Assembly: GCA_030015575.1 (NCBI GenBank)
Contig: JASDDO010000026.1
Coordinates: 69,093,433-69,157,432, forward strand
Reading direction: 5' to 3'
Length of the DNA: 64,000 nucleotides
Source: Agapanthus africanus
Taxonomy: Eukaryota > Streptophyta > Magnoliopsida > Asparagales > Amaryllidaceae
The stretch's first letter is position 1. The number at the start of each line of letters is the position of its first letter. The position numbers and the translations under genes were made by a program. Shown here in pieces: positions 48,094 through 59,246 of this stretch. The notes under the pieces are model-generated. The model did not search any database. It saw nothing but the letters and a program-made list of their open reading frames with translations, and was not told where the DNA came from.

Positions 48094-48963
48094 TTTCTAC
48101 ACGGGGTATATTCTGAGATGAAATATAATTCTGACACAGAGGTTGTTGATTTAATTTGATTTGGGAGTTTCTTATCCGTCCAGCGGGGCTTTTGAGCCTG
48201 AGACTTGGAATTTGGGTTTTTGTTCGTCGTTAACATCGCCATACTAGAATATATATCAGGAGCGAATCATCATTTGCCGTGGAGCACATGGGATTTGTGT
48301 TGACATCAGTATCGCTACACTGGAATATGGTACCAGGAGCGAATCATCATTTGCCATAAGGGGATTTGAGGATTTTTGGTTTTGATTTGGTATCAGCATC
48401 GCTACACTGGAATATGGTACCAGGAGCGAATCATCATTCGCCATGAAGGGATTTCCTTTGTTCTCAGTTTAACGACTTAGGGGTCATCTGTTTCCAGTTT
48501 AATGACTTAGGGATCTACTGGATCGAAAGTTTGCAATTTTGGGATTGGGGTCGGCATCAGCGCTGCTAACATTGGAGCATAGGTGCTAGGAGCAATTCAT
48601 CATTTGCTTTTGCTTGTTGGGGAGCGATGGCTTAGGAGACAGGTTTAGGTCCCTATCACCTAAGGCTTTTCAATTTTATGAGCCGTAGGGGTCCCATAAA
48701 AGCATTTTCTCCCTACGAGTCGAAAGGATCTCGTAGGTGTATTTTCTCCTTAGGAGTCGTGAGGACCCTAAGTGTGTTTTTACTTTATGAGTCGTAAGGA
48801 TCCCACAAAGGTGTTTTCTTATGATCTGAGAGGATCTCGTAAGCTTTGTTCTCCTCATGTGTCGTGAAGACACATGAGTGGGTCTTCCCAAATGGAGCAT
48901 AATTTCGATAGCGGAGACCAGCCGTGTGACTGGTGATTGCGGTGGAGCATTGGGTGTGATGAG
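48094..48963 (-). repeat. Tat-element internal modules
   Basis: Units around GGAGCGAATCATCATT with TGGAATATGGTACCAG occur three times between 48,250 and 48,450. CAGTTTAACGACTTAGGGG units follow, and CTCGTAGGTGTATTTTCTCC-type units fill 48,660-48,880. Reverse complements of these units appear in the first element at 1.4-2.0 kb. No gene. Confidence 0.65.
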
Positions 48964-48968
48964 AATTA

Positions 48969-50983
48969 TGTTGGCTATAGTGCCCTCAAGGCAATTATCA
49001 TAGTCGCAGACTTGTGATTATGATGATTGAGTGAGGACCTATACCGATAAAACAGTCTTACTCAAGATGATAGTATGCTATCTGGTTTGTCTTTATCATC
49101 ATATTGATAGAGCCCATAGGATTCTTGCTTGACTGCCAACATTATGATGGCGATCATATATGTGGGAGCTGGGGTCTATAAGCACATCCTTAAATGTCCC
49201 TAGTCGTAGGAGTATCGAGACCGGGCATCGATACTCCAGTGTAGATTAGTGTATACTGATCGAGACCCCGACGAGGCGCGGTGGCCAGGTTTCACAAGCC
49301 ATTGGTGTTAGTTTGTTCACCTAAGATAGTATACAGGTGCTCATTAGGTTATGAGTACACTGGACGGACTCGTCGGGAACCTGCTAGTTGGTATTATATC
49401 TATTGTCAGATAGCAGTTCCCAGGTGACATGTGTACAGGTTAGTCTGTCGACCTGAGATCGTCATTTGTCTCGTGTGAGTTCCCACTGTGCTTTGATTAC
49501 TACCTTACCACGGCTCAAAGGAGTCGTGTAAACAGGTTTTAGTTGGGTACAGTCCCGAGCCACATGGAGGCAGTGATCGGATCGTCGGGGATTCGTCTCT
49601 CCCGGTATTGGGGGTTGATGTCGCATTGTGTACGGGTGGTCATCACCACAAATCCATGGCCATGGTAGACGAGGATTACCGATCCAGGATCGATAGTTTC
49701 TCAGGAGGTGATGGGTTACATGCCGACACTAAATATCGCGTTGTTAGGGGTCTGATTTTATCCACCCCGTAGACTCGATATGCGATACTCTTAGGCGAAC
49801 AGACCAGACTGTACGGATATTGTCACCGTCAGGCTCAGTAAGGGTTCTGCATGAGTTTGCTCGTCGGCCTCCCTTTCGCTCAATACCTGGGTAGCCGTTA
49901 CGTACAGCTAGTGCCGCTGACGTGCTTGTGGTTAAACCCACTGCCAGCGTATTGACGAGTCTTTAGAGTCCCACACAGAGGGTTTTTCACGGTTCAGGCG
50001 ATATGATGTACATGTTGTATGTTGGTACATACAGGTGTCCGATTAAATATGTGCTTGCTGCGCAGACTTTAATCGGACGGTTGATAATACTAGCGGCTTA
50101 GGATTAAGCTAGATTATTAAATCAGATTTTGATTTAATAATTTACGTATGTATTTATATATATGTATTCTAGTATTATTGTTCGCTATTCGTTTTCTCTC
50201 TCGGCTATTCGTATTTTGGTACGATACGCGTATATGTATTTCGATACATGTACCGGGAAGTATTCCGTATTTTATACGGAATAGCTTCTAGAAGTTTTTG
50301 CCACCTCATTATTTGATTTTTCATTTATGAAAATTCATTTTGTTTAATGATGAGGTGGAGGGTGTGAGGTGGCATGAACATGACTAAGGTATGGGTTTTT
50401 GGGTATGGTTGTGAATTGTTTAATTGGAAAAGAGAATGATAATTTTTTTATGGGAGAGAGAAAGAGGGGGCCGGCCACTTGATGGAGAGGGATTCATTTT
50501 CATTTGATGCATGATTAATTTAGACTAGCCCTCTCTCTCACTCTTTCAAGTTCACACCATTCTTTGTTCATGCCAAGTTTTCTTCACCACCTTCATTCTT
50601 CTTCTATGGTTGCTCTTATGAGCAAATGAGTATGAGAGAAAATAAAGTGACACACTACTACACCCCGACTCTCCATCGTTAGCAATTTTGGAGCGTCGGT
50701 TGCCTCGTTCGTCGAGCTGGAGCTTGCGCCGTTTCCCTCGGGTGGATCATCGGAGATGGAGGAAGACCGGCAACCAAACTGCGTCAAAGAACCGCTAGGA
50801 GTTTGGAATGAAGACCGAAGGACTTGGATCAACTCGGTATAACGATTCTAACTCTTAATTAGTTTGCTAGTATAGGGTTTAAGGTCGATCCGGAAAACGG
50901 GGTAGCGGTAGCGCCGGTTTCAAAAATTTTCGTTCCACATTTTGGCCACCGTTTCATGGCCGGGGCACTGCCGGGACCCAACA
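48969..50983 (+). mobile_element. 5' LTR of the 9.6-kb copia element
   Basis: TGTTGGCTATAG...GGACCCAACA. A TATTTATATATATG stretch at about 50,150-50,165 is a possible TATA box. Confidence 0.93.
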
Positions 50984-50996
50984 TGGTATAAGAGCC
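50984..50996 (+). promoter_or_regulatory. Primer-binding site, initiator tRNA-Met type
   Basis: TGGTATAAGAGCC abuts the LTR end. It has one mismatch to the usual TGGTATCAGAGC; the sister element at 63,258 reads TGGTATCAAAGCC. Confidence 0.85.
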
Positions 50997-51425
50997 ACCC
51001 TTTAAACCCCTTACTAGCTTGTTTAGACGTGCTTAAAAGATCGATCGACCAAAGTTTCCGAAATCACGATTTCATTTATGCAGTTGCTGTCGATTTTTAA
51101 ATGTGGTCAAAAAATTATTTTAGACATCTTAAAAATCCGTGCAGGCAATTATAAAGGTACTGGAAAAATTTGGGCTCCTGAAGCCTTTAATGCGCCGTGG
51201 ATCCGCCGCACCAACCCCACATTGGCGGCGGATCCGCGGCCATTTAGTGGCGACGGGCTTTTAAATTTTTCCTGTAGCCTCCTGATGTGAAATTGTGATT
51301 TTTATGATATTCTGTTTTGGCCCAGTTTTCAGTGAAATGTTGTTTTGCTATTGGGGCCAATTTGGAACTTAGTCGATCGATAATTTAAGTGTGCGTTTAT
51401 CAGTATATACATTTCTATCTGCGAC

Positions 51426-51503
51426 CGTGAATGTTATTTGATCGGTAAACCCGTCTAACTGCTATATGTTCTTTTAGACGGGTTTGCGAACGTGACATTC
51501 ACG
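51426..51503 (+). ncRNA. Nested stem-loop in the copia leader RNA
   Basis: Outer arms CGTGAATGT (51,426-51,434) and ACATTCACG (51,495-51,503) enclose perfect 12-bp inner arms AAACCCGTCTAA (51,447-51,458) and TTAGACGGGTTT (51,474-51,485) around a 15-nt loop. The same structure occurs in the sister element at 63,815-63,893. This is an RNA element of the leader rather than a gene; a packaging or dimerisation role is inference. Confidence 0.6.
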
Positions 51504-52261
51504 TTGATGTTCTGTGTTGTGCTGTGATGTTGGTTGGATCGTCGTGGTGGATAGCAATGGTGCAATGTTAGTACAGTTTAATTTCATTTGTACATTTGAT
51601 ATTGCGGGGCGAGCGTCCGACATGTGGACTGCCGTCATTGCCAGTTTGTATATTATTCTTTTGGGGCACGACCGGGCTGAGGTCGATGTCACCCTTGTAC
51701 ATTATTTTCTTTTCTGTACTAGGATTACCCCGCGGTGGGGTGCACGAATAGCCGGATTCTAGAGGGCAACTGGTCCGCATCTCATTGCATTGGAACGGAG
51801 GGGACCTTACTCTAGAATTGGCGGGCTATTCGCCGCACTCGTATGGGGTATAGGTTTCATTGCATATGCTATCCACACGACAGGGAACGTCGGGTCTCAC
51901 TTGCGGCTCAAGTGAAACCCGGGGCTCCAGATTATCCACCATTCTGTGTTGCTTCTGTGATGTTTCTGTGATGTTGCTTTATATCATGCCTGGGATGAAT
52001 GTTATATATATATATTTATATATATTAGTAGATGTTATATATGTTTTGCACCCGCGCTAGCCCAGTCCCCGCTCTGTCGTTAGTTAAGTAACCTAATGGG
52101 TGATGACGGGACCCAGTGGCGAATGCGGATGGCATATACGTACATTTTATTTTCGGTCTTTTCTGGTGTGATTAATTGATGGGACTGCATAGATTCTTAT
52201 CAATGCAAGGATAAAACAAATCTATATATATGATGTTGTTGGAACCAAGTTTTTTAAAAAA

Positions 52262-52545
52262 ACTGAAATTACAGACGTTCTCTTTTGCTTTGCACAGTGG
52301 TATTCGGTTATGAATATCCAACACCTCATTCGACGAGGCAAGGGCCAAGATCCCTTCATCGGGAGTGACCCCTTGGGTAAAAGTTTGCGTCAACGTAATA
52401 ACTTTACTATAGTCGATTATTTTTGCTTTGCATCATAGTATTCAGTTTGGGATATCCTGCACCCCATTCGACGGGGACAGAGCCGAAATCCCTTCACCGG
52501 GAGTGATCTCTTTAGCAAAAGTTTTCGCCACTATATATATTTATA
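52262..52545 (+). repeat. Direct duplication in the leader/gag region
   Basis: Two ~120-bp segments (about 52,290-52,395 and 52,440-52,530) share CATTCGACG, AGATCCCTTCATCGGGAGTG or close variants, and CAAAAGTTT. At 52,655-52,855 a further motif TGTTGACTGTGTCAAGG occurs three times with small changes. Confidence 0.7.
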
Positions 52546-53257
52546 AAACCACTTGGATTCCTTCAACGATATCAAGTTCATTACGTTAAAGGTTTTTTGC
52601 CAAAAACCAGCCGTAGCCCTCCGTCATTTCAGACTAGTATTGCTTAGTATTTATGCTACGTATGTTGACTGTGTCAAGGCGTAGTGTGCGGTAGCTCTGT
52701 AATGCTTTTCTGTCGCATGGATATGTGGATTGGTTAGGACAGTCGTACGGTCATGTTAACTATGTCAAGGACTCGTACGAGTGGGTCTAATGCAATCAAG
52801 ATAATGACGGGTTGAACTTGACTAGGACCCTTTGATATGTTGACTGTGTCAAGGTCACTTGGGTCCTAGGGGTAAAAACTCACATCGGGAGTTTCAAACA
52901 TACAGGAAACTTGCCAGGCTTGCGCATACCTTCTGGAGTGTGGTGACTTGAGTGGCTTCCATCAAGTTATCATGCGATGATAGTTGGATCCCGATTCCCA
53001 CTGATGAGTAGGATTACTCCTCGGGTGATTCCGACTAATTCTTCTTTTGGGTTTGGAGGAGAATTCGAGGAAACAGTGGGAGCCATCCTGATTAGATAAA
53101 ATGATTAACCATTCTGATCTAGGTTAGAGTGCACGCTGAGTGTTTCTTTTCTCTCTCTCTCTGGCTGCGACTATGACCCGACCATTGACTAAAACTCATG
53201 AAACCAAGTTGACCGAACCTTCTTTAAACACATTGGCTTTTGGAATGTCACCGTGTC

Positions 53258-54040
53258 GCATATACTGTTGCCACTTCTATATCACCTTTGCATTTCTCCA
53301 GAACACCCCGCATCACTACGAACGTCCACTTCCATTGGATAAATCCATCGTATGGTTATATACGAACTCGAAGGATCTGATTCGAGGATGGATTCTGGTT
53401 CTGGAAAGATTGAATAGGATTATTCGGTTGTCTTTTCTCTTTACCTTCTCTCAGGTTGTGAGGGCTCCTAGGATTAGGAGAGGGTACATCTATTGAGCTT
53501 ATTGGATAGTCTTCTTCCAAACCATAGGCAGGTGCCGAACGGTAGGGAAGGAAGAAAACCAATTAAGTTTAAGTGTGGTGTACAGAAGGTAATAAGTAAA
53601 GACAAATAAAGGGATTAGAATAATGGCAACGCAAATTGTGACCACCATCATTCACGACAAAGACCGTGTATACCCCTGCCACTCCTACATTCACTTTACA
53701 TTTCTCCAGAACACCTCGTATCACTACGAACATCCACTTCCATTGGATAAATCCATCGTATAGTTACATACGAACTTGAAGGAACTTTTTCGAGGATGGA
53801 TTCTGGTTCAGGAGAAAAAGAATAGGATTATTCAGATGTCTTTTCCCATTACCTTCTCTCAGGCTGCGAGGGCTCCTAGGATTAGGAGAGTACACCTATT
53901 ACGTTTATTGGATAGTCTTCTTCCAAACCTTAGGCTGGTGCCGAAAGGTAGGGAATGAAGAAAATCAATTAGCGTAAAGGAGGTGTACAAAAGGTAATAA
54001 GTAAAGACATAATAAAGGGATTGCAGTGAAGGCAGGTAAG
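53258..54040 (+). pseudogene. Tandem duplicate of an unrecognised coding-like segment
   Basis: Two copies offset by about 411 bp share the protein-level core FLQNTxHHYE, PLPLDKSIVWLYTNS and RGWILV, with RAPRIRR near the end. Copy 1 is open from 53,140 to 53,496; copy 2 (from about 53,625) has a stop after SIV and continues. Conservation at amino-acid level suggests past coding. It lies where gag or protease would be expected, but I cannot match it to either. Confidence 0.4.
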
Positions 54041-54049
54041 TATATGGTT

Positions 54050-55880
54050 ACTGTCTTGATTCAGGATAGTGGAAGAGGCGTTACTAGGAATACCAATTAA
54101 CCCCTTTTGAAACATTTTCATGTTTCAGTTTTACTATGCGGTGTTAATTGAAAACTGTTTTCCCAATAAGAATCTAACTCCAGGGTATGTATTTACCAGA
54201 TCAGTTTCTCATATCTGTATGCTATTACAGATGGTGAGTGAGAGTAAGATATTAGGAATTGGATGATTAGATCCTCATTATATCAGAATTTGTAGTAATT
54301 GGTGATATTTGAGGAAATCATCTGGATTTTGCCGGATGACAAATATTTGGTTTTGAATATCCGTTGTTATGCACCAATTTCAAACTGGTATATCTATACA
54401 TTTATTTTATAAAGTGAGATATAACTTTTTGATATTGTGTCTATAATATTTACCTATATCAGTTGGTGATTAGGTAAGGTGCATTCAACAGCGGTGTAAC
54501 TCTTCTTAACCAAATTACGGTTTTTCAACCTACGACGCATAGAGTTTGAGTTATTGGACTCAGGGACTTATACAAAGTATTGTATGTTGTCCAGTGTCCG
54601 TTAGGACAATGGGGTTGGTACTCGTACTATATTCTATTTACTTGTGATTTCTCCAGTTCTGGACAAGTATTTCGTACAAATGCATGGTCCAGATTTTGAG
54701 AAGTTATAGGTATAAGAATAAAGTAGAGAACCATTTATTAGAAGTATCGGGATTCTTCGAAGTATTCGAAAATGTAGATACTTGTGTTTGGTATTCAGTT
54801 AATAGTAATGGTTTTGAGAACTTGCTTCTTTTTTAGGTTACTCATATATGGATGCACTCCTAGATGAGTAATGTTGATTGTCCTTTTTCCATTTAGTTGA
54901 TATGCACTGGAGACAGATGCATGTTTTTGAATTTGGTTCAAATTAGATTAGTACTTTTGTTTCTATATTAGATTAATATAGAATCAATTTATATCTTAAC
55001 GATGTTAAGGTATAGGGAGTTGTCCGGCTGATGCTTAAAACCAGAATCCAGATAAATTCAAGGCACGTTTCAGTAGTGGTTGTTTGTGGGTTATCCCGGG
55101 CTTTGACGAGGGTTAACTTTCTACCATCAGGAAGATCAATATTTATATTGTTCTTGACTCACCACAGTTTTAATAAAATGGATTTTTTCAGAAAACAGAA
55201 GTGGGAGTATGGTAGAACTGGAAGTTATTCCAGAACCACAAACGATTACTGGAAATTTAATAGAACCTAAGGATTCAATTGTTTTTGACGTTCCATTAGC
55301 CACTCCGCAGATTTGGTGGGTAACCTCGGGCACCCGAGAGGTACTTTGGTCTTCTGAGAGACGGTGACAGGGAGGTTCTTGTTTACCCAAACTTGCCATT
55401 GCTGTTGTTCTAGACTATAAGACCCGGCAGGAGGATGAGTATAGCGCTGTTCTAAACTAGCTTTAGAAGTGCACGTATATATAACTCTGCCAGAGGGTTG
55501 TTATAGTCAGTGGAGCAGCAGAAGCATAGTAGGCAAGTAGCTTGTGTCTATTTATAGACTAAAGCAGGTATAGCGGAAATAGATCATCTATTTTTGATGT
55601 GACAGTCATAGGTTTTGACTTCATCAGAGTAGGAGATAGATCTGGTAAGAAGGTAGTAAGGTGTGATGTCCGAGGATTCGGGATGACATGCACTTGATAG
55701 GAAGAGAAATTCCTATACTACGATCGGTTATACTGTGGTTGTCACAAAGTTGTTTTCTCCACATAGGATATGGATATAATATCAGGTTTTCTGGTTACTA
55801 GATCTATGGTTTTACATCTAGATTTGGGAAGTATCTTAATCTGGGTATTTTGACATTAAATGGACGACTCCTGGCATGGT
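54050..55880 (+). other. Degenerate internal copia sequence
   Basis: No reading frame longer than about 80 codons. Isolated strings such as VELEVIPEPQTITGNLIEPKD (split by stops nearby) hint at a decayed pol linker before RT, but integrase was not recognised. Confidence 0.35.
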
Positions 55881-55889
55881 GGTCTACTT

Positions 55890-56585
55890 GCAGGTGATGG
55901 GGTCAACCTCTCTAAAGGTGTCTTACAGACTAAAGGGGAGAGGGATCTGCATGATTAGCATATCACTTGCTTAGGCAATTGAGTTAATCATGAAATGTCA
56001 AGTACCACACCAGATATTGCTTTTGCACTAGATGCAATAAGCAGATATATTATTCTAATCTTGGAGAAACATTGGGAAGCAGTTTATGAATATAAGTGAA
56101 AGTTCTTGGGATATGGTAACGGTAGCCTCCTTCAGGAGACAGTTATCATATCAGGCTTCTAAGGTGACCTGGATGACAGAGTGGCTGTCAGAGTTATGGT
56201 TTTCTCTCTTTTGAGGGACAGTATGTTGGACAGGTGGTCCAAGCGGATATTGAGGAAAGGCATGGTGCAGGATACTGATTAAATTCAGTGGACGATACAG
56301 TCTAAGTAGTTTGCTGGATTTGGAGTTCTTTTGTGAACTGGGTCCCATCAGATATCCAGATAAATTCTATGACAAGTATTGCTCATTTCGGGAGATAGTT
56401 TTCTCCGCGAAGTTGAGACTAAGAGAGTTACAGAAAGAAACATTGGAGTGGATCCACTCACTGAGGCTATTTCTCGAACGCAATCATTTTCGCAAACGGG
56501 CTTTGCGAAACTGATTAGTAGAGAAGTTGGGTGTTCAGTATCACACAGGCTGTGAGTATGCGACATCGCAATAATTGCCTTAAGT
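55890..56585 (+). pseudogene. Copia RT/RNase H C-terminal remnant
   Basis: Around 56,003-56,060 the frame reads TPDIAFALDAISRY, matching the copia motif RPDIAFAL...SRY, followed by EKHWEAV. Near 56,390 it reads REIV and, one frame over, VDPLTEAISRTQ, the equivalent of ADPLTKALS at the end of RNase H. Several stops and at least one frameshift interrupt it. It ends just before the purine tract, as expected for pol. Confidence 0.7.
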
Positions 56586-56598
56586 GCAAGTGGGAGAT
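56586..56598 (+). promoter_or_regulatory. Polypurine tract
   Basis: CAAGTGGGAGAT immediately precedes the TGTTGG start of the 3' LTR, the standard copia arrangement. Confidence 0.9.
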
Positions 56599-58614
56599 TG
56601 TTGGCTATAGTGCCCTCAAGGCAATTATCATAGTCGTGGACTTGTGATTATGATGATTGAGTGAGGACCTATACCGATAAAACTGTCTTACTCAAGATGA
56701 TAGTATGCTATCTGGTTTGTTTTTATCATCATGTTGATAGAGCCCATAGGATTCTTGCTTGACTGCCAGCATTATGATGGCGATCATATATGTGGGAGTT
56801 GGGGTCTATAAGCACATCCTTAAATGTCCCTAGTCGTAGGAGTATCGAGACCGGGCATCGATACTCCAGTGTAGACTAGTATATACTGATCGAGACCCCG
56901 ACGAAGGGCGGTGGCCAGGTCTCACAAGCCATTGGTGTTAGTTTGTTCACCTAAGATAGTATACATGTGCTCATTAGGTTATGAGTACACTGGACGGACT
57001 CGCTGGGAACCTGCTAGTTGGTATTATACCTATTATCAGATAGCAGTTCCCAGGTGACATGTGTACAGGTTAGTCTGTCGACCTGAGATCGTCATTTGTC
57101 TCGTGTGAGTTCCCACTGTGCTTTGATTACTACCCTACCACGGCTCAAAGGAGTCGTGCAAACAGGTTTTAGTTGGGTACAGTCCCGAGCCACATGGAGG
57201 CAGTGATCGGATCGTCGGGGATTCGTCTCTCCCGGTAATGGGGGTTAATGTCGCATTGTGTACGGGTGGCCATCACCACAAATCCATGGCCATGGTAGAC
57301 GAGGATTACCGATCCAGAATCGATAGTTTCTCAGGAGGTGATGGGTTACATACCGACACTAAATATCGCGTTGTTAGGGGTCTGACTTTATCCACCCCCC
57401 TAGACTCGATATGCGATACTCTTAGACGAACAGACCGGACTGTATGGATATTGTCACTGTCAGGCTCAGTAGGGGTTCTGCATGAGTTTGCTCGTCGGCC
57501 TCCCTTTCGCTCAATACCTAGGTAGCCGTTACGTACAGCTAGTGCCGCTGACGTGCTTGTGGTTAAACCCACTGCCAGCATATTGACGAGTCTTTAGAGT
57601 CCCACACAGAGGGTTTTTCACGGTTCAGGCGATATGATGTACATGTTGTATGTTGGTACATACATGTATCCGATTAAATATGTGCTTGCTGCGCAGACTT
57701 TAATCGGACGGTTGATAATACTAGCGGCTTAGGATTAAGCCAGATTATTAAATCAGGTTTTGATTTAATAATTTACATATGTATTTATATATATGTATTC
57801 TAGTATTATTGTTCGCTATTCGTTTTCTCTCTCGGTTATTCGTATTTTGGTACGAATACGCGTATATGTATTTCGATACATGTACCGGGAAGTATTCCGT
57901 ATTTTATACAGAATAGCTTCTAGAAGTTTTTTCCACCTCATTATTTGATTTTTCATTTATGAAAATTCATTTTGTTTAATGATGAGGTGGAGGGTGTGAG
58001 GTGGCATGAACATGACTAAGGTATGGGTTTTTGGGTATGGTTGTGAATTGTTTAATTGGAAAATAGAATGATAATTTTTTTATGGGAGAGAGAAAGAGGG
58101 GGCCGGCCACTTGATGGAGAGGGATTCATTTTCAGTTGATGCATGATTAATTTAGACTAGCTCTCTCTCTCACTCTCTCAAGTTCACACCATTCTTTGTT
58201 CATGCCAAGTTTTCTTCACCACCTTCATTCTTCTTCTATGGTTGCTCTTATGAGCAAATGAGTATGAGAGAAAATAAAGTGACATACTACTACACCTCGA
58301 CTCTCCATCGTTAGCAACTTTGGAGCGTTGGTTGCCTCGTTCGTCGAGCTGGAGCTTGCGCCGTTTCCCTCGGGTGGATCATCGGAGATGGAGGAAGACC
58401 GGCAACCAAACTACGTCAAAGAACCGCTAGGAGCTTGGAATGAAGACCGAAGGACTTGGATCAACTCGGTATAACGATTCTAACTTTTAATCAGTTTGCT
58501 AGTGTAGGGTTTAAGGTCGATCCGGAAAACGGGTAGCGGTAGCGCCGGTTTCAGAAATTTTCGTTCCGCATTTTGGCCACCGTTTCATGGCCGGGGCGCT
58601 GCTGGGACCCAACA
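56599..58614 (+). mobile_element. 3' LTR of the 9.6-kb copia element
   Basis: It is collinear with 48,969-50,983 and ends GGACCCAACA before the AATTA duplication. Confidence 0.93.
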
Positions 58615-58619
58615 AATTA

Positions 58620-59246
58620 TTTAAGCCCGTGGATTTTATACGGTAGTCAATTTAGGGACCAACCATATGGCTGGGAGAATTTTGGGAATTTGGCTTTTGG
58701 TTGGCGTCTGCATTGCTGCACTAGAATATGGTAGCAGGAGCGACTCATCATTCGCCGTTTGGGGATTTGGATTTTGGTTGGCGTTTACATCGCTGCACTG
58801 GATTATGGTACCAGGAACGACTCATCATTCACTGTAGAATATTCGGGGATTTGAAATTTTATTGGCATCTGCATCGCTAACACTGAAGTATAGTTTCAGG
58901 AGTGACTCATCTTTCGCCTTTGGAGGGGTATGCAGTATTTATTTTTATACACATTTTTTATCGCGATTGCTCTATCATTTCAGCTTTTCTTATCGCGAAA
59001 GTCGCGATTGCCTTATCATTTCGGCTATTTATTCGTGGTTGACCCATCATTTTGGCTTTATTTTCATTTTTATTTTACTCGCTGATTCTTATTGCGAGTT
59101 GCCCCATCATTTCGGCTTTTTTTTATTCTTTTTAAATTTTTTTTACACTCCCAGTTTAACGACTTAAGGGTCGATTGTTCCCAGTTTTAACGACGTGGAG
59201 GGCATCCGTTCCCAGTTTAACGATGTGGAGGTCATTGTGTGTTTGC
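58620..59246 (-). repeat. Tat-element internal modules next to gag
   Basis: Units GGAGCGACTCATCATTCGCC with TGGCGTCTGCATCGCTGCACT occur at 58,690-58,920. A TTATCGCGAAAGTCGCGATT module with repeated CATTTCGGCT lies at 58,960-59,130. Three CCCAGTTTAACGA(C/T) units lie at 59,149-59,235. All lie downstream of the gag stop on the element's sense strand. Confidence 0.7.

Larger units (their letters stand above)
48969..58614 (+). mobile_element. Complete Ty1/copia-type LTR retrotransposon with decayed internal region, 9.6 kb
   Basis: Two LTRs of 2,015-2,016 bp, beginning TGTTGGCTATAG and ending GGACCCAACA, are flanked by the 5-bp duplication AATTA (48,964-48,968 and 58,615-58,619). A primer-binding site follows the left LTR and a CAAGTGGGAGAT purine tract precedes the right one, both copia hallmarks. 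The LTRs differ at only a few positions per hundred bases where compared, so the insertion looks fairly recent. The internal 5.6 kb lacks intact genes. Confidence 0.93.
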
